64,000 nucleotides of DNA, from the NCBI RefSeq assembly GCF_036013525.1, contig NZ_CP107853.1, positions 8,060,001 to 8,124,000 on the forward strand, in the 5' to 3' direction. Source of the stretch: Nonomuraea sp. NBC_00507 (GTDB taxonomy: Bacteria; Actinomycetota; Actinomycetes; Streptosporangiales; Streptosporangiaceae). The position numbers and the translations under genes were made by a program. Positions 52,625 through 60,846 of this stretch are shown one piece after another (within the stretch, counting starts at the first letter, position 1; every line of letters begins with the position of its first letter). The notes beneath the pieces are model-generated. The model was given only the letters and a program-made list of their open reading frames with translations. It searched no databases and was not told where the DNA came from.

Positions 52625-52921
52625 TCAGCCGGTGTAGGGGCGGACGGCGGTGACGGCCGTGATGGGCAGGGGCCCGTACAGGTGGGGGTAGCCGTTTTCG
52701 GTGCGGACGTCGAGGCCGGCGGGGTCGATGTCGAGGATGAGCAGCGGTGCGGTGACGTGGCGGTAGTGGGCGGTGTGGACGTCGCGTAGCTGGGCCAGGT
52801 CGTGGCTGCAGTGGATGAAGCCTTCTTGCTCGAGGGTGCGGCCGAGGGTGGAGATGCGGTATTCCCCTGCTTGCCGGGCGGCGTGCCAGTCGGCGGCCAG
52901 GGCGAGGTGGTGGAGGGTCAT
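52625..52921 (-). CDS. DUF952 family protein
   Basis: 98 residues from ATG 52921, which overlaps the stop of the upstream GNAT gene (ATGA). GFIHCSHDLAQL near residue 34 and LLILDIDPAGLDVRTENGYPH match the DUF952 pattern (glutathione-S-transferase-like fold reported for members; activity unknown). Last gene of the SMR-TetR-GNAT-DUF952 operon. Confidence 0.85.
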   Translation of the reverse strand: MTLHHLALAADWHAARQAGEYRISTLGRTLEQEGFIHCSHDLAQLRDVHTAHYRHVTAPLLILDIDPAGLDVRTENGYPHLYGPLPITAVTAVRPYTG

Positions 52922-53505
52922 GTGGCCTGTGCGGTCCATTCGGTGTCGAGGATGGCGTAGATGGCTTCGCTGGCCCATTCGCCTTTGACGTATTCGTTGT
53001 CGATGAGGGTGGCTTCGCGGCGCATGCGGAGTTTTTCCAGGACGCGGGCGGAGGCGGTGTTGCGCGCGTCGAGGCGGCCGGTGATGCGGTGCAGGCCGAG
53101 GCCGGTGAAGCCGAGGTGGAGCATGGCGCGGGCGGCTTCTGCGGCGTAGCCGTGGCCGTGGTGGTCGGGGTGGAGGATGTAGCCGATCTCGCCTTGGCGG
53201 TGCTGCTTGCTGGTCCAGATGAGCAGGACCGAGCCGATGACGTCGCCGGTGCGGGGCAGGGTGACGGCCAGGTCGAGGGCGTCTCCTTCGTCGCGCAGCG
53301 CGGTGCGGGTGGTCTTCTTGTCGAGGAAGGTGCGCGAGGTGTCGCGGTCGCGGGGCTCCCAGTAGAGGTAGCGGGCGACGTCGGGGCGGGATTCGTAGGC
53401 GTGGACGGCGTCCAGGTCGGCTGGGGTGAAGGGCCGCAGGAGGAGGCGTTCGGTGGTGATCGGGTAGCGGGGCTGGAGCACGCAGGCAGTGTAGGGAGGG
53501 GTCAT
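52918..53505 (-). CDS. RimJ/RimL-type GNAT acetyltransferase
   Basis: 195 residues. ITTERLLLRPFTPADLDAVH start, acetyl-CoA loop HPDHHGHGYAAEAARAML near residue 112 and RLDARNTASARVLEKL motif place it with protein/antibiotic-acetylating RimJ-like GNATs. ATG 53505 overlaps the TetR stop, and its own stop overlaps the DUF952 start. In a drug-efflux operon it may acetylate a toxic compound, which is inference only. Confidence 0.9.
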   Translation of the reverse strand: MTPPYTACVLQPRYPITTERLLLRPFTPADLDAVHAYESRPDVARYLYWEPRDRDTSRTFLDKKTTRTALRDEGDALDLAVTLPRTGDVIGSVLLIWTSKQHRQGEIGYILHPDHHGHGYAAEAARAMLHLGFTGLGLHRITGRLDARNTASARVLEKLRMRREATLIDNEYVKGEWASEAIYAILDTEWTAQAT

Positions 53506-54083
53506 CGGGGGTGCAAGGCGTTTTCGATGGTGAGGGTGAGCAGGGTGCCGGCGTCCTCCAGGGGGCGTTGTTCGACGACGTGTTCGAGCCAGAGGGCCGA
53601 GAGGGTGGTGTAGACGAGGCGGACGCGGGGGTCGGTGCCGGGCAGGTGGAGGGCGTCGGCGATGAGGTGGATGCAGCCGTCGCTCCAGCGGCGGGCGATC
53701 TGCTGGAGGACGGGGTCGCGACCGGCGTGGACGTACAGCTCCCACAGGCCGAGCTGGCGGGTGCGGTCGGCGGCGGCGACCTGGGCGGGCAGGCCGAGGA
53801 GGCCGTGCTCGGCGATCCAGGCGCGGGTGGTGTCCAGTTCGGCGGTGACGAGCTGGGCGAAGGCTTCGGCCAGGAGCTGGTCGCGTGAGGCGAAGTAGTA
53901 GGTGGTGGCGGCCAGCGGCAGGTGGGCGCGTTCGGCGACGGCGCGGTGGGTGACGGCGGCGAATCCTCCGTCGGTGAGCAGGTCGACGGCGGCGGCCAGG
54001 AGGGCGGCGCGGCGGCGGCGGCCGCGGGCCTGGCCGGTGGTGTGGTGGGGTGCGGAGCCGGGGTGCTCGGGCTGCGGGTTCAA
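53502..54083 (-). CDS. TetR-family repressor of the SMR operon
   Basis: About 193 residues from TTG 54083, overlapping the SMR stop (TTGA). The HTH is near residues 25-65 (LLTDGGFAAVTHRAVAERAHLPLAATTYYF); the rest is a helical ligand domain. Because it is the second gene of the operon it should autoregulate the whole unit through the TGGTAC-GAGT-GTACCA site at 54425. Confidence 0.88.
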   Translation of the reverse strand: MNPQPEHPGSAPHHTTGQARGRRRRAALLAAAVDLLTDGGFAAVTHRAVAERAHLPLAATTYYFASRDQLLAEAFAQLVTAELDTTRAWIAEHGLLGLPAQVAAADRTRQLGLWELYVHAGRDPVLQQIARRWSDGCIHLIADALHLPGTDPRVRLVYTTLSALWLEHVVEQRPLEDAGTLLTLTIENALHPR

Positions 54084-54403
54084 TGGCCACCTGCGAGGTT
54101 GAGGACGACGACGCCACCGATGATGAGCAGGATACCGCCGATCTTGAGGGGGGTGAGGGTCTCCCCCATGAAGGCGGCGCCGATGAGGGCGATGGCGGCG
54201 GTGCCCGCGCCCGACCAGACGGCGTAGGCGGTGCCCATGTCGAGGTGGAGTTTGAGTACTTGGGCCAGGAGGGTGAAGGAGGTGATGTAGCCGGCGGCGA
54301 CGAGGAGGGTCCAGCCGAGGTGGGTGAAGCCGTTGCTGAGTTTGAGTGCGGAGGTGGCCAGGACTTCGGTGGCGATGGCGAGGGCGAGCAGGAGCCAGGC
54401 CAT
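54080..54403 (-). CDS. Small multidrug resistance (SMR) efflux transporter
   Basis: 107 residues, four transmembrane helices. The membrane-embedded Glu13 (LALAIATEVLATSALK) is the proton/substrate-coupling residue of EmrE/QacE-type proteins, and the conserved YAVWSGAGTAAIALIG segment follows. Family members export quaternary ammonium or guanidinium compounds as dimers. No guanidine riboswitch was recognised upstream; a TetR-type operator is present instead. Confidence 0.92.
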   Translation of the reverse strand: MAWLLLALAIATEVLATSALKLSNGFTHLGWTLLVAAGYITSFTLLAQVLKLHLDMGTAYAVWSGAGTAAIALIGAAFMGETLTPLKIGGILLIIGGVVVLNLAGGH

Positions 54404-54424
54404 GGGTGTCCCCCAGACTGAAAG

Positions 54425-54440
54425 TGGTACGAGTGTACCA
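54425..54440. promoter_or_regulatory. TetR-type operator before the SMR operon
   Basis: TGGTAC-GAGT-GTACCA, perfect 6-bp arms, 22 bp upstream of the SMR start. Confidence 0.68.
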
Positions 54441-54566
54441 GTTTATCGCGGCTTTGAGCGCCGGGTGGGCAGCGGGTGGGCCGGCGCCGGTGGATCCGCA
54501 CCCGTGGGGCGCGTGGTGGGCGGAACTGCTTGAAAACGCAGTCGAATACGTGTTCCACTGGAGGGT

Positions 54567-55520
54567 GTGGCTTGGGACGCGCTTTCGCTTGTTGACGCCG
54601 CCGACGATCGTCCGCTGATCGAGCGGCGCGCGGTGATGCGCGGTGATGTCCTGGAGATGCAGGCCCGCACGATGATCGAGCGGGTGCCGCAGGTCGCGGG
54701 CATCGCGCAGCGGTGGGCGGTCTCCCCCTACCGTGGATGCGCCCATGCCTGCCGCGGCTGTGGCGCCCGCGCGGGGCATCGCCGGCTGGGTTTGGACGCG
54801 GGGCGGGATTTCGAGACGCGGATCGTGGTGAAGCCGAACGCGGTGACGCGGTTGCGGGCGGATCTGGCGCGCTGGGGCGGTGAGGAGCTGGCGGCCGGAG
54901 TCAGCGGCGACTGTTATCAGGCGGCGGAGGAGACCTACCGGTTGATGCCGGGGGTGATCGGGGCGCTGGCCGAGGCGGGGGTGCCGTTCACCGTCTACAC
55001 CAAGGGGCCCCTGGTGTTGCGTGACGCCGACCTGCTGGCGCAGGCGGGGGCGCAGGTGGCGGTGTCGATCGCGTTCGTGGACGAGCGGATCCGGCGGGCG
55101 GTGGAGCCGGGCGCGCCGTCGGCGCAGGCCCGGCTGGAGCTGGTGTCGGCTCTGGTGGAGGCCGGGGTGGCGTGCCGGGTGCTGATGGCGCCGGTCTTGC
55201 CGCTGCTGAGCGACGCGGCCGATCAGCTGGCGGCGACGGTGCGGCGGATCGCGGGCACGGGGGCGCGGGCGGTGGAGCCGGTGGTGCTCAGGCTGCCGCC
55301 GGGCACGCGTGGGTGGTATCTGGAGTGGCTGGGGCAGGCGCATCCGCAGCTGGTGGCCCGTTACGAGGAGTTGTACGACCGGTCGGGGTTGCCGTCGGCC
55401 GACTACGAGCAGCGCATCACGGGGCAGATCGCCCAGTTGTGCCGGGTGTACGGGATGGGGTGCGGTCCGGTGGTGGCGCAGGGGCGTGAGCCGCTGGTGG
55501 CGCAGCTGGCGCTGGTGTAG
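54567..55520 (+). CDS. Radical SAM protein, Rv2578c-like
   Basis: 317 residues from GTG 54567. The [4Fe-4S]/SAM motif is SPYRGCAHACRGCGAR with C58, C62 and C65 (CxxxCxxC); relatives usually have CxYC-FAR where this has CRGC-GAR. The barrel continues with VKPNAVTRLRADL and VYTKGPLVLRDADLL as in Rv2578c-type proteins, whose reaction is not established. Monocistronic, diverging from the SMR operon. Confidence 0.88.
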   Translation: MAWDALSLVDAADDRPLIERRAVMRGDVLEMQARTMIERVPQVAGIAQRWAVSPYRGCAHACRGCGARAGHRRLGLDAGRDFETRIVVKPNAVTRLRADLARWGGEELAAGVSGDCYQAAEETYRLMPGVIGALAEAGVPFTVYTKGPLVLRDADLLAQAGAQVAVSIAFVDERIRRAVEPGAPSAQARLELVSALVEAGVACRVLMAPVLPLLSDAADQLAATVRRIAGTGARAVEPVVLRLPPGTRGWYLEWLGQAHPQLVARYEELYDRSGLPSADYEQRITGQIAQLCRVYGMGCGPVVAQGREPLVAQLALV

Positions 55521-55583
55521 ATCCTCGAGCCCGGACGTTGCGGGAGGGCGGATCACCCGTGTGCCCGCCGCTCCCCCGGTTTG

Positions 55584-55835
55584 TCAGGTGGGTGCGGGGG
55601 TGGAGCGGGTGGCGAGCTGGTCGAGGGAGACGCCGAGCACGTCGGCCAGCGCCGCGATGGTGAAGAACGCGGGGGTGGCGATCCGGCCGGTTTCGATCTT
55701 GCGGAGCGTCTCGGCGGACATGCCGGCGGCGGCGGCGACCTCGACGATGCTGCGCTCGCCCCGGGCTTGGCGCAGCAGGTGGCCGAGGTGCTCGCCGCGC
55801 AGGCGTTCCTCGGGGGTGAGTGGAGGTCGGACCAT
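55584..55835 (-). CDS. XRE-family transcriptional regulator
   Basis: 83 residues with one HTH (VEVAAAAGMSAETLRKIETGRIATP, about residues 31-55) followed by the XRE helix AALADVLGVSLDQLA. The perfect palindrome CAATACCGGTATTG just upstream is the likely operator. A frameshifted dihydrofolate-reductase-like gene sits directly behind it and may be its lost target. Confidence 0.88.
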   Translation of the reverse strand: MVRPPLTPEERLRGEHLGHLLRQARGERSIVEVAAAAGMSAETLRKIETGRIATPAFFTIAALADVLGVSLDQLATRSTPAPT

Positions 55836-55861
55836 GCCTTCAGTCTACACCCCCGGGATAT

Positions 55862-55875
55862 CAATACCGGTATTG
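55862..55875. promoter_or_regulatory. Palindromic operator, XRE gene
   Basis: CAATACCGGTATTG, perfect 14-bp palindrome, 27 bp upstream of the XRE start. Confidence 0.62.
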
Positions 55876-56326
55876 TTATCGTGTAGAGGCGTCGTGGGCG
55901 ACGATGAGGCCGGAGCCGGGCAGCGGAGCGGCGCCGAGCAGGCGCAGGCAGTGCGGGTGAAGGGCGGTGTGCCGCCGCCGAGCATGCCGGTGCCGATCAT
56001 GAGGTGCGGTTCGACGACCAGGCCGCTGGCCGGCAGGTCGTTCCAGAGCGCGTGGCCGCCGAACAGGAGGATGTCGCCCTGGCCGGGGGCCGCTGTTGAG
56101 CTCGTTGGTCGCCGTGTGGGCCTTGGCGCGGGCGACGATGCGGGTGTGTGCCACGGCGCGGTCTGCTCGGGGTGGGGGCGCCGGACACGACGACCTTGTC
56201 GGTGCGGCAGGCAGCCGCGTGGCGTTGTCGTCGTCGAACGCCTCCTCGAACGGCAGCGCCATGACGTCGCCGCCGGGCCCTTCGACGTGGTCGTTCGAGC
56301 GAGACGATGGTGCACACGATGAGCCG
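55876..56326 (-). pseudogene. RibD/dihydrofolate-reductase-like gene with several frameshifts
   Basis: Pieces in three frames line up in order with the DHFR/RibD-C family: LIVCTIVSLE (start, 56323), MALPFEEAFDDDNATRL (56262), DILLFGGHALWNDLPASGLV then HLMIGTGMLGGGTPPFT (about 56070-55960), and LRLLGAAPLPGSGLIVAHD at the end. At least three indels separate them, so the gene is dead. Confidence 0.75.
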
Positions 56327-56414
56327 GCGCAGGTCCGGGTCTTCCCGTCGGCGTGGGAGAGACGGCGCCGGTGGCGGATTCATCGCTCCCGCCGGGGTTT
56401 TTCCGCGGTCGGGC

Positions 56415-56455
56415 TACGTACGTACCGCATCTAGGTACCCATATGGGGATTTGTC
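56415..56455 (+). promoter_or_regulatory. Shared upstream box, copy 1 (before the HATPase gene)
   Basis: TACGTACGT (56415-56423), 9 bp, then AGGTACC-CATATGGGGATTTGTC (56433-56455). The same two modules occur at 60249-60285 in the other orientation. Confidence 0.6.
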
Positions 56456-56524
56456 CCGTATTGGCTGCTTCGGGGCGGTGCGCATGCTGGACACATGCTC
56501 ACGCAATCGGGGGAAAGGATCAGC

Positions 56525-57049
56525 GTGGAAACCATGTGCCAGCCGCACTTCACCCAAGGCAACCTGTCGCGGGAAAAACCCGCCTGGCGTCTGCCCTCCT
56601 GGAACGGCCTGCTGGCCGTAGGACATGACCTGGCGCTGCGCGCCGGATGGGCCGGACAGGAACGCACCGTCACCTGGACGCTGTCGGCCCGGCCCTCGGC
56701 CGTGCGCACCGCGCGCCGCCTGAGCGCCGCCCGGCTGTCGGCCTGGCAGCTGGCCGAGCCCACCACTGAGACCGCCGCTGTGCCCGCCGCTGAAACCGCC
56801 ACGGGGACCGCGGTGCAGCTGGTCGAGCGGCTCGTCGCCGACGCCCTCGCCCACGGCGCCGAGAAGATCAAGCTGACGTTGTCGGCCGAGGACGGCCTGC
56901 TGCGCTGCGAGGTCGACGAGCAGCGCGCCTCCCCTGCGGTCGTCCGGCCCTCCCGCGCCGCCTGCGCCGACCTGGACCGGCTGGCGTGCTGCTGGGGCGC
57001 CGCCGGCGCCGCCGTCTGGTTCGAGCTGCGCCTGACGCCGCAGCACTGA
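56525..57049 (+). CDS. Divergent HATPase (RsbW-like anti-sigma-type) protein
   Basis: 174 residues from GTG 56525 (GGGGAAAGGA upstream). The centre reads SARPSAVRTARRLSAARL, then VQLVERLVADALAHGAEKIK and LSAEDGLLRCEVDEQRAS, the layout of Streptomyces RsbW-like ATP-binding proteins. However, the N-box Asn and the glycine-rich G1/G2 boxes are not convincingly present, so ATP binding is doubtful. The N-terminal 45 residues (METMCQPHFTQGNLSREKPAW after the Val) are unfamiliar. It is followed by a 30-residue ORF and shares an upstream box with the DUF5999 gene. Confidence 0.62.
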   Translation: METMCQPHFTQGNLSREKPAWRLPSWNGLLAVGHDLALRAGWAGQERTVTWTLSARPSAVRTARRLSAARLSAWQLAEPTTETAAVPAAETATGTAVQLVERLVADALAHGAEKIKLTLSAEDGLLRCEVDEQRASPAVVRPSRAACADLDRLACCWGAAGAAVWFELRLTPQH

Positions 57050-57074
57050 CCGTTGAAAGGGAGTCACCCCTACC

Positions 57075-57167
57075 GTGCGCAGAATTCAGATCCGCACCAC
57101 CAAGAAACCCCGTATCCGGCTCGGCCTGGACCTGCGGACCCCGTCAGGGCGGGCACTGCCGTACTGA
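57075..57167 (+). CDS. 30-residue basic peptide
   Basis: GTG 57075 behind GAAAGGGAG opens a 30-residue frame rich in Arg/Lys (RRIQIRTTKKPRIRLGLDLR) ending SGRALPY. Good ribosome-site spacing and position 25 bp after the HATPase gene favour a real small ORF. Too short to classify. Confidence 0.45.
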   Translation: MRRIQIRTTKKPRIRLGLDLRTPSGRALPY

Positions 57168-57203
57168 CCGGCAGCCGGCCCGGGCCACAAGCACGCCCGA
57201 TGG

Positions 57204-57243
57204 CCGGTTCCGGCCCCCTATGCTGCCACAAGGCCGGAACCGG
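57204..57243. terminator. Bidirectional hairpin between convergent genes
   Basis: CCGGTTCCGGCC (57204-57215) pairs perfectly with 57232-57243 over 12 bp, 16-nt loop, between converging operons. No strong T-run. Confidence 0.6.
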
Positions 57244-57250
57244 TGCCTGA

Positions 57251-59617
57251 TCACGACGCCGCGTCGTCGTCGGCGCGGGCCTGCTCGCCCACCCACACCG
57301 CGATCTGGGCGCGGGAGCTGAACCCGAGCTTGGTCAGGATGTGCTCGATGTGGCCCTCCGCGGTCCGCTGGGCGATCACCAGGGAGGCCGCGATCTCCTT
57401 GTTCGTCATCCCCTGCGCCACCAGCTGAGCGATCTCCCGCTCGCGGCGCGTCAGCGGCGCCTGCTCCCCCTTGGCCTCCGGCGCCTGCCTGGTCTCCGCG
57501 CCGCCGGGCTTGTCCTCGGCCAGCGCGTAGGCCACCGCCTCCTCATACGGCAGCCGGGCGCCCCGCCGCACCGCCGCCGCGAAAGCCCCCTCCCCCAGCG
57601 CCTGACGCGTACGCGCCTGGCACTCGTCGTGATAGCCGGCCAGATGCCCGTACCCCGACAGCGGCGCCCCGACCAGGCTCCACACGCTCTCCAGCACGCC
57701 CAGCAGCCGCGCGGCCCGCTCGTACAGGCCTTGTGTGGCGGCGATCCAGGCCAGCACCTCGATCGTGATCCCCACGCCCAGCTGGTCGCCGAGCGACCGG
57801 TTGAACGCCAGGCTCTGGCGCTCCAGTTCGGTGGCGCGCGGCAGGTCTCCCTGACGCCACACCTCCACCCCCAGCGCCATCATCGTGTACGCCTTGTGCC
57901 AGCCCTCCCCGTGGGCCTCGCATACCGCCAGGGCCTGCTCGGCCGTGGCGATGGCTGCCTGCGACTGGCCCAGGAACGAGCGGGCCAGCGACAACCGGAT
58001 GAGCGACAGGGCCAGCCCGACCGGGTCGCCGGTGGCGCGATGGCGGTGCAGGGCCCGCTCGTAGCAGCCGATCGCGTCCTGGGGGCGCTCCTGGCACATG
58101 GCGACCATGCCGGAGAACAGCTCGGCGTACCCCAGCAGCGCCTCGTCATCCAGGCGCAGGCCGATGCGCCGGCACTCCTCCAGCATGGCCTGCGCGGCCG
58201 GCAGGTCGGCCTGGATGACGGCCAGCCAGCCGCCGGCCCACAACGCGCGGCCGCGTACGTCGTCAGGTGAGGAAACGGTGGCCAGTCCCCGTTCCAGCCA
58301 GGCCCGTCCCTCACCTAGGTAATAACTGGTGATCCAGTGATACAGCAGATCGGCGGCCATGCTCAGCCCGGTCGTGGCATCGGCCGGCGTCGTCAGCCAG
58401 CCGTCCAGGGCGCTGCGCAGGTTGGCGTGCTCCAGCTGCAGCCGGGTGAACCAGGCCACCTGATCCGGCCCGAACACCTGCGCACGGGCACGGACGGCCA
58501 GGTCGCGATAATAAGCGCGATGCCGCCGCCGCAGCCGCGTCTCCTCGCCGCGCTCGCGCAACCGCTCGCGGCCGTACTGGCGCAGTGTCTCCAGCATCCG
58601 GTAGCGGACGCCGCCCGGATGGTCTTCTCGAATCAGCACGGACTTGTCCACCAGGCCGATCACCAGGTCGAGGACGTCCTCGCGGTCGATGCCGCTCCCG
58701 CAGCAGACCGTCTCGGCCCCCTCCAGGTCCAGGCTCCCGGCGAACACCGAGGCTCGATGCCATAGCAGCCGTTCCTCCTCCGAACATAGGGCGTGACTCC
58801 AGTCGATCAGGGCGCGCAGCGTCTGGTGGCGCGGCAGCACCGCCCGCGACCCGCCGGTCAGCAGCCGGAACCGGTCGTCCAGCCGCTCCAGCAGCTGCTT
58901 GGCCGACAGGGCGCGCAGCCGCACGGCGGCCAGCTCGATCCCCAGGGGCAGGCCGTCCAGGCGGCGGATGATGCCGGAGACGATGTCGCGGTTGTCGTCG
59001 GTGACGGCGAACGAGGGCACCACGGCACGGGCCCGCTCGGTGAACAGCTGCACCGCGTCCGTCTGCGTCAGCGTCTCCAGCGGCGTGCTGCCGTTGCCGT
59101 TGGGCAACGGCAGCGGCGCCACCGGCACCGCGTGCTCGCTGGCGATGCCCAGGACGTGCCGGCTGGTGGCCAGGATGCGCAGCTCGGGTGCGGCGCGCAG
59201 CAGGGTGTCGGCCAGCACGGCGCACTCGCCCACGACGTGCTCGCAGTTGTCCAGGATCATCAGGGCCTGCTTGTCGCGCAGGTGGTCGATCAGGACCCGC
59301 ATCGGCGGCGTGGTGCTGTGGTCGAGGATCTCCAGTGCCTCGGCCACGGCCCGGGTCAGCATGTCCGGCTTCTCCAGCGTGGCCAGTTCCACCAGCCACA
59401 CACCGTCGCGGAAGGCGCGCCGCACCTCGTGGGCGACGCGCAGCGCCAGGCGTGTCTTGCCGACTCCGCCGACGCCGGTCAGCGTGACCGCCCGCGAGAC
59501 GGACAGCAGCTGCCGGACCTCGGCCACCTCCTGCCGACGTCCCACGAAACTCGTCACCTCGGCCGGGAGGCTGCCGCTGTGCTGCCCCCGGGAGGCGCTG
59601 TTCGTCACCGTTGTCAT
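57251..59617 (-). CDS. LuxR-family regulator with NB-ARC ATPase (LAL-like)
   Basis: About 788 residues from ATG 59617 (GAAAGG upstream; an in-frame start at 59752 seems too early). NB-ARC ATPase with Walker A LTGVGGVGKTRLAL (46-59) and LMILDNCEHV, helical TPR-like middle (about 400-690), and a C-terminal LuxR HTH (TRREREIAQLVAQGMTNKE, near 725-780). The typical role is signal-dependent activator of metabolite or stress genes. Its own targets may be the flanking small genes. Confidence 0.92.
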   Translation of the reverse strand: MTTVTNSASRGQHSGSLPAEVTSFVGRRQEVAEVRQLLSVSRAVTLTGVGGVGKTRLALRVAHEVRRAFRDGVWLVELATLEKPDMLTRAVAEALEILDHSTTPPMRVLIDHLRDKQALMILDNCEHVVGECAVLADTLLRAAPELRILATSRHVLGIASEHAVPVAPLPLPNGNGSTPLETLTQTDAVQLFTERARAVVPSFAVTDDNRDIVSGIIRRLDGLPLGIELAAVRLRALSAKQLLERLDDRFRLLTGGSRAVLPRHQTLRALIDWSHALCSEEERLLWHRASVFAGSLDLEGAETVCCGSGIDREDVLDLVIGLVDKSVLIREDHPGGVRYRMLETLRQYGRERLRERGEETRLRRRHRAYYRDLAVRARAQVFGPDQVAWFTRLQLEHANLRSALDGWLTTPADATTGLSMAADLLYHWITSYYLGEGRAWLERGLATVSSPDDVRGRALWAGGWLAVIQADLPAAQAMLEECRRIGLRLDDEALLGYAELFSGMVAMCQERPQDAIGCYERALHRHRATGDPVGLALSLIRLSLARSFLGQSQAAIATAEQALAVCEAHGEGWHKAYTMMALGVEVWRQGDLPRATELERQSLAFNRSLGDQLGVGITIEVLAWIAATQGLYERAARLLGVLESVWSLVGAPLSGYGHLAGYHDECQARTRQALGEGAFAAAVRRGARLPYEEAVAYALAEDKPGGAETRQAPEAKGEQAPLTRREREIAQLVAQGMTNKEIAASLVIAQRTAEGHIEHILTKLGFSSRAQIAVWVGEQARADDDAAS

Positions 59618-59965
59618 GGCGCCTTTCACGACGCGGCCTGGCGGGTCACCATGGCGCCGTGACCCCGTCGTCGCCCCCAGGTTATGTCCCGGCCGTTTTC
59701 CGGGGCCGTTCACGCTAAAAACCCACAGGAAGTTTTTGCCTCCCATGGGCATGCCGCGACCCCGCCTTGACCAGCCTCCGCAGGGCGCGCGGCACGGATC
59801 GCGAGGGAGGATCCGTGCCGCGCTCGTGCGGCCGGTGCGCGGCGCACCGGGTCGCCCTGTGCGCGTGAGCAGGGGGACCTCACGCGTCCAGAGCCGCGGG
59901 CGCCGGGAGCGCCGTGGAGGAGAACGTCCAGGGCGCCGGCGGCGCCCCGGACGGGGTGGGCGGCC
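59618..59965. other. Intergenic region with a GC hairpin
   Basis: Leader of the LuxR gene and 3' flank of the DUF5999 gene. The hairpin GTCCAGGGCGCC/GGCGCCCCGGAC (59926-59952, one mismatch, 3-nt loop) probably ends the DUF5999 transcript. No gene seen. Confidence 0.5.
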
Positions 59966-60154
59966 TCATGCCGCGGTCAGCACCGGTACGGGCACGACGC
60001 TGCGCCCATCGGGCAGCAGCTCGCCGGTGTCGTCGAAGAACACCACCCCGTTGCACAGCAGGCCCCATCCCTGCTCGGGGTGGTAGGCGACCAGACGCGC
60101 GGCCTCGCGGCCGGCGGAGTCGGCGGGCGGGCATGGAGGCAGATGCTGGCACAT
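59966..60154 (-). CDS. DUF5999 family protein
   Basis: 62 residues starting MCQHLPPCPPADSAGREAAR and continuing HPEQGWGLLCNGVVFFDDTG, then ELLPDGR. This is the highly conserved Streptomyces small protein family DUF5999 of unknown function, with Cys/His near the N-terminus that could bind metal. It starts with the same MCQ tripeptide as an internal Met of the HATPase gene. A shared upstream box suggests joint control. Confidence 0.82.
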   Translation of the reverse strand: MCQHLPPCPPADSAGREAARLVAYHPEQGWGLLCNGVVFFDDTGELLPDGRSVVPVPVLTAA

Positions 60155-60248
60155 GACGCGAATCCTCGAACTTTCCGGTTCCCTCGCTCCCCGCCTTCTC
60201 GCGGGTCACACCATCAGCGTGCCTCCACACCCACCCCTAGAAAGAGGT

Positions 60249-60285
60249 GATAAATCCCCATTTAGGTACCTATGTCACGTACGTA
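60249..60285 (-). promoter_or_regulatory. Shared upstream box, copy 2 (before the DUF5999 gene)
   Basis: On the minus strand TACGTACGT, 5 bp, AGGTACC-TAAATGGGGATTTATC; 20 of 23 positions of the second module equal copy 1. Confidence 0.6.
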
Positions 60286-60330
60286 AGTGGAGGGCCGCCC
60301 CCACCCGGAGACGACCCTCCACCCCAGCCG

Positions 60331-60846
60331 TCAGCCGGCTGCGCGCACCGGCTGGCGCAACACCGTCCGCGGAAGCGGAGCGTCGAACGCCGTCAGATAC
60401 ACCTCGTGATGCATCCCGTGAGGCACCAGGCCCTTCCCGGCCATGAACTCCTCCATCACCGCCAGCGACACATGCTCCTCACTGAACGGCCCTTCGTGAA
60501 CCACCTCCACACACAACCCCTCTGTGAACGTCACCACCTGCACCCGATCCACCGCCGCCCCCGAGCCCCGCGCCGCCTCCCGCGCCCGCTCCAGCGCCCC
60601 CGCCTCCACCGGCCCCGCCGGCGGCAGCAGCAGGTGCCAGCGCCACGACTCCCGCTCCACCTCCAGCCCCGGCCGCTCGTCCTCCACCCACCACAGGCCC
60701 TCCAGCGGCCCACCCGGCCCGCCCATCGGCCCGGCCACCGCATACAGCGCCCGGATCGCGGCCCCATGCTCGGCCCCGCCCGGCTCCCCCACCCCCGACA
60801 CGCACAATCGCGTCACCGCACCATGCGTCACCAGCTCAGGGATCAT
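60331..60846 (-). CDS. GyrI-like/effector-binding-domain protein
   Basis: 171 residues with the GyrI-like small-molecule-binding fold: [11 protein letters not shown], a [11 protein letters not shown] strand, [21 protein letters not shown] and [11 protein letters not shown] at the end. ATG 60846 overlaps the stop of the MerR gene (ATGA). Since the MerR protein also has such a domain, this may be a stand-alone ligand sensor or a heavy-metal/drug-sequestering partner. Confidence 0.8.
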   Translation of the reverse strand: MIPELVTHGAVTRLCVSGVGEPGGAEHGAAIRALYAVAGPMGGPGGPLEGLWWVEDERPGLEVERESWRWHLLLPPAGPVEAGALERAREAARGSGAAVDRVQVVTFTEGLCVEVVHEGPFSEEHVSLAVMEEFMAGKGLVPHGMHHEVYLTAFDAPLPRTVLRQPVRAAG

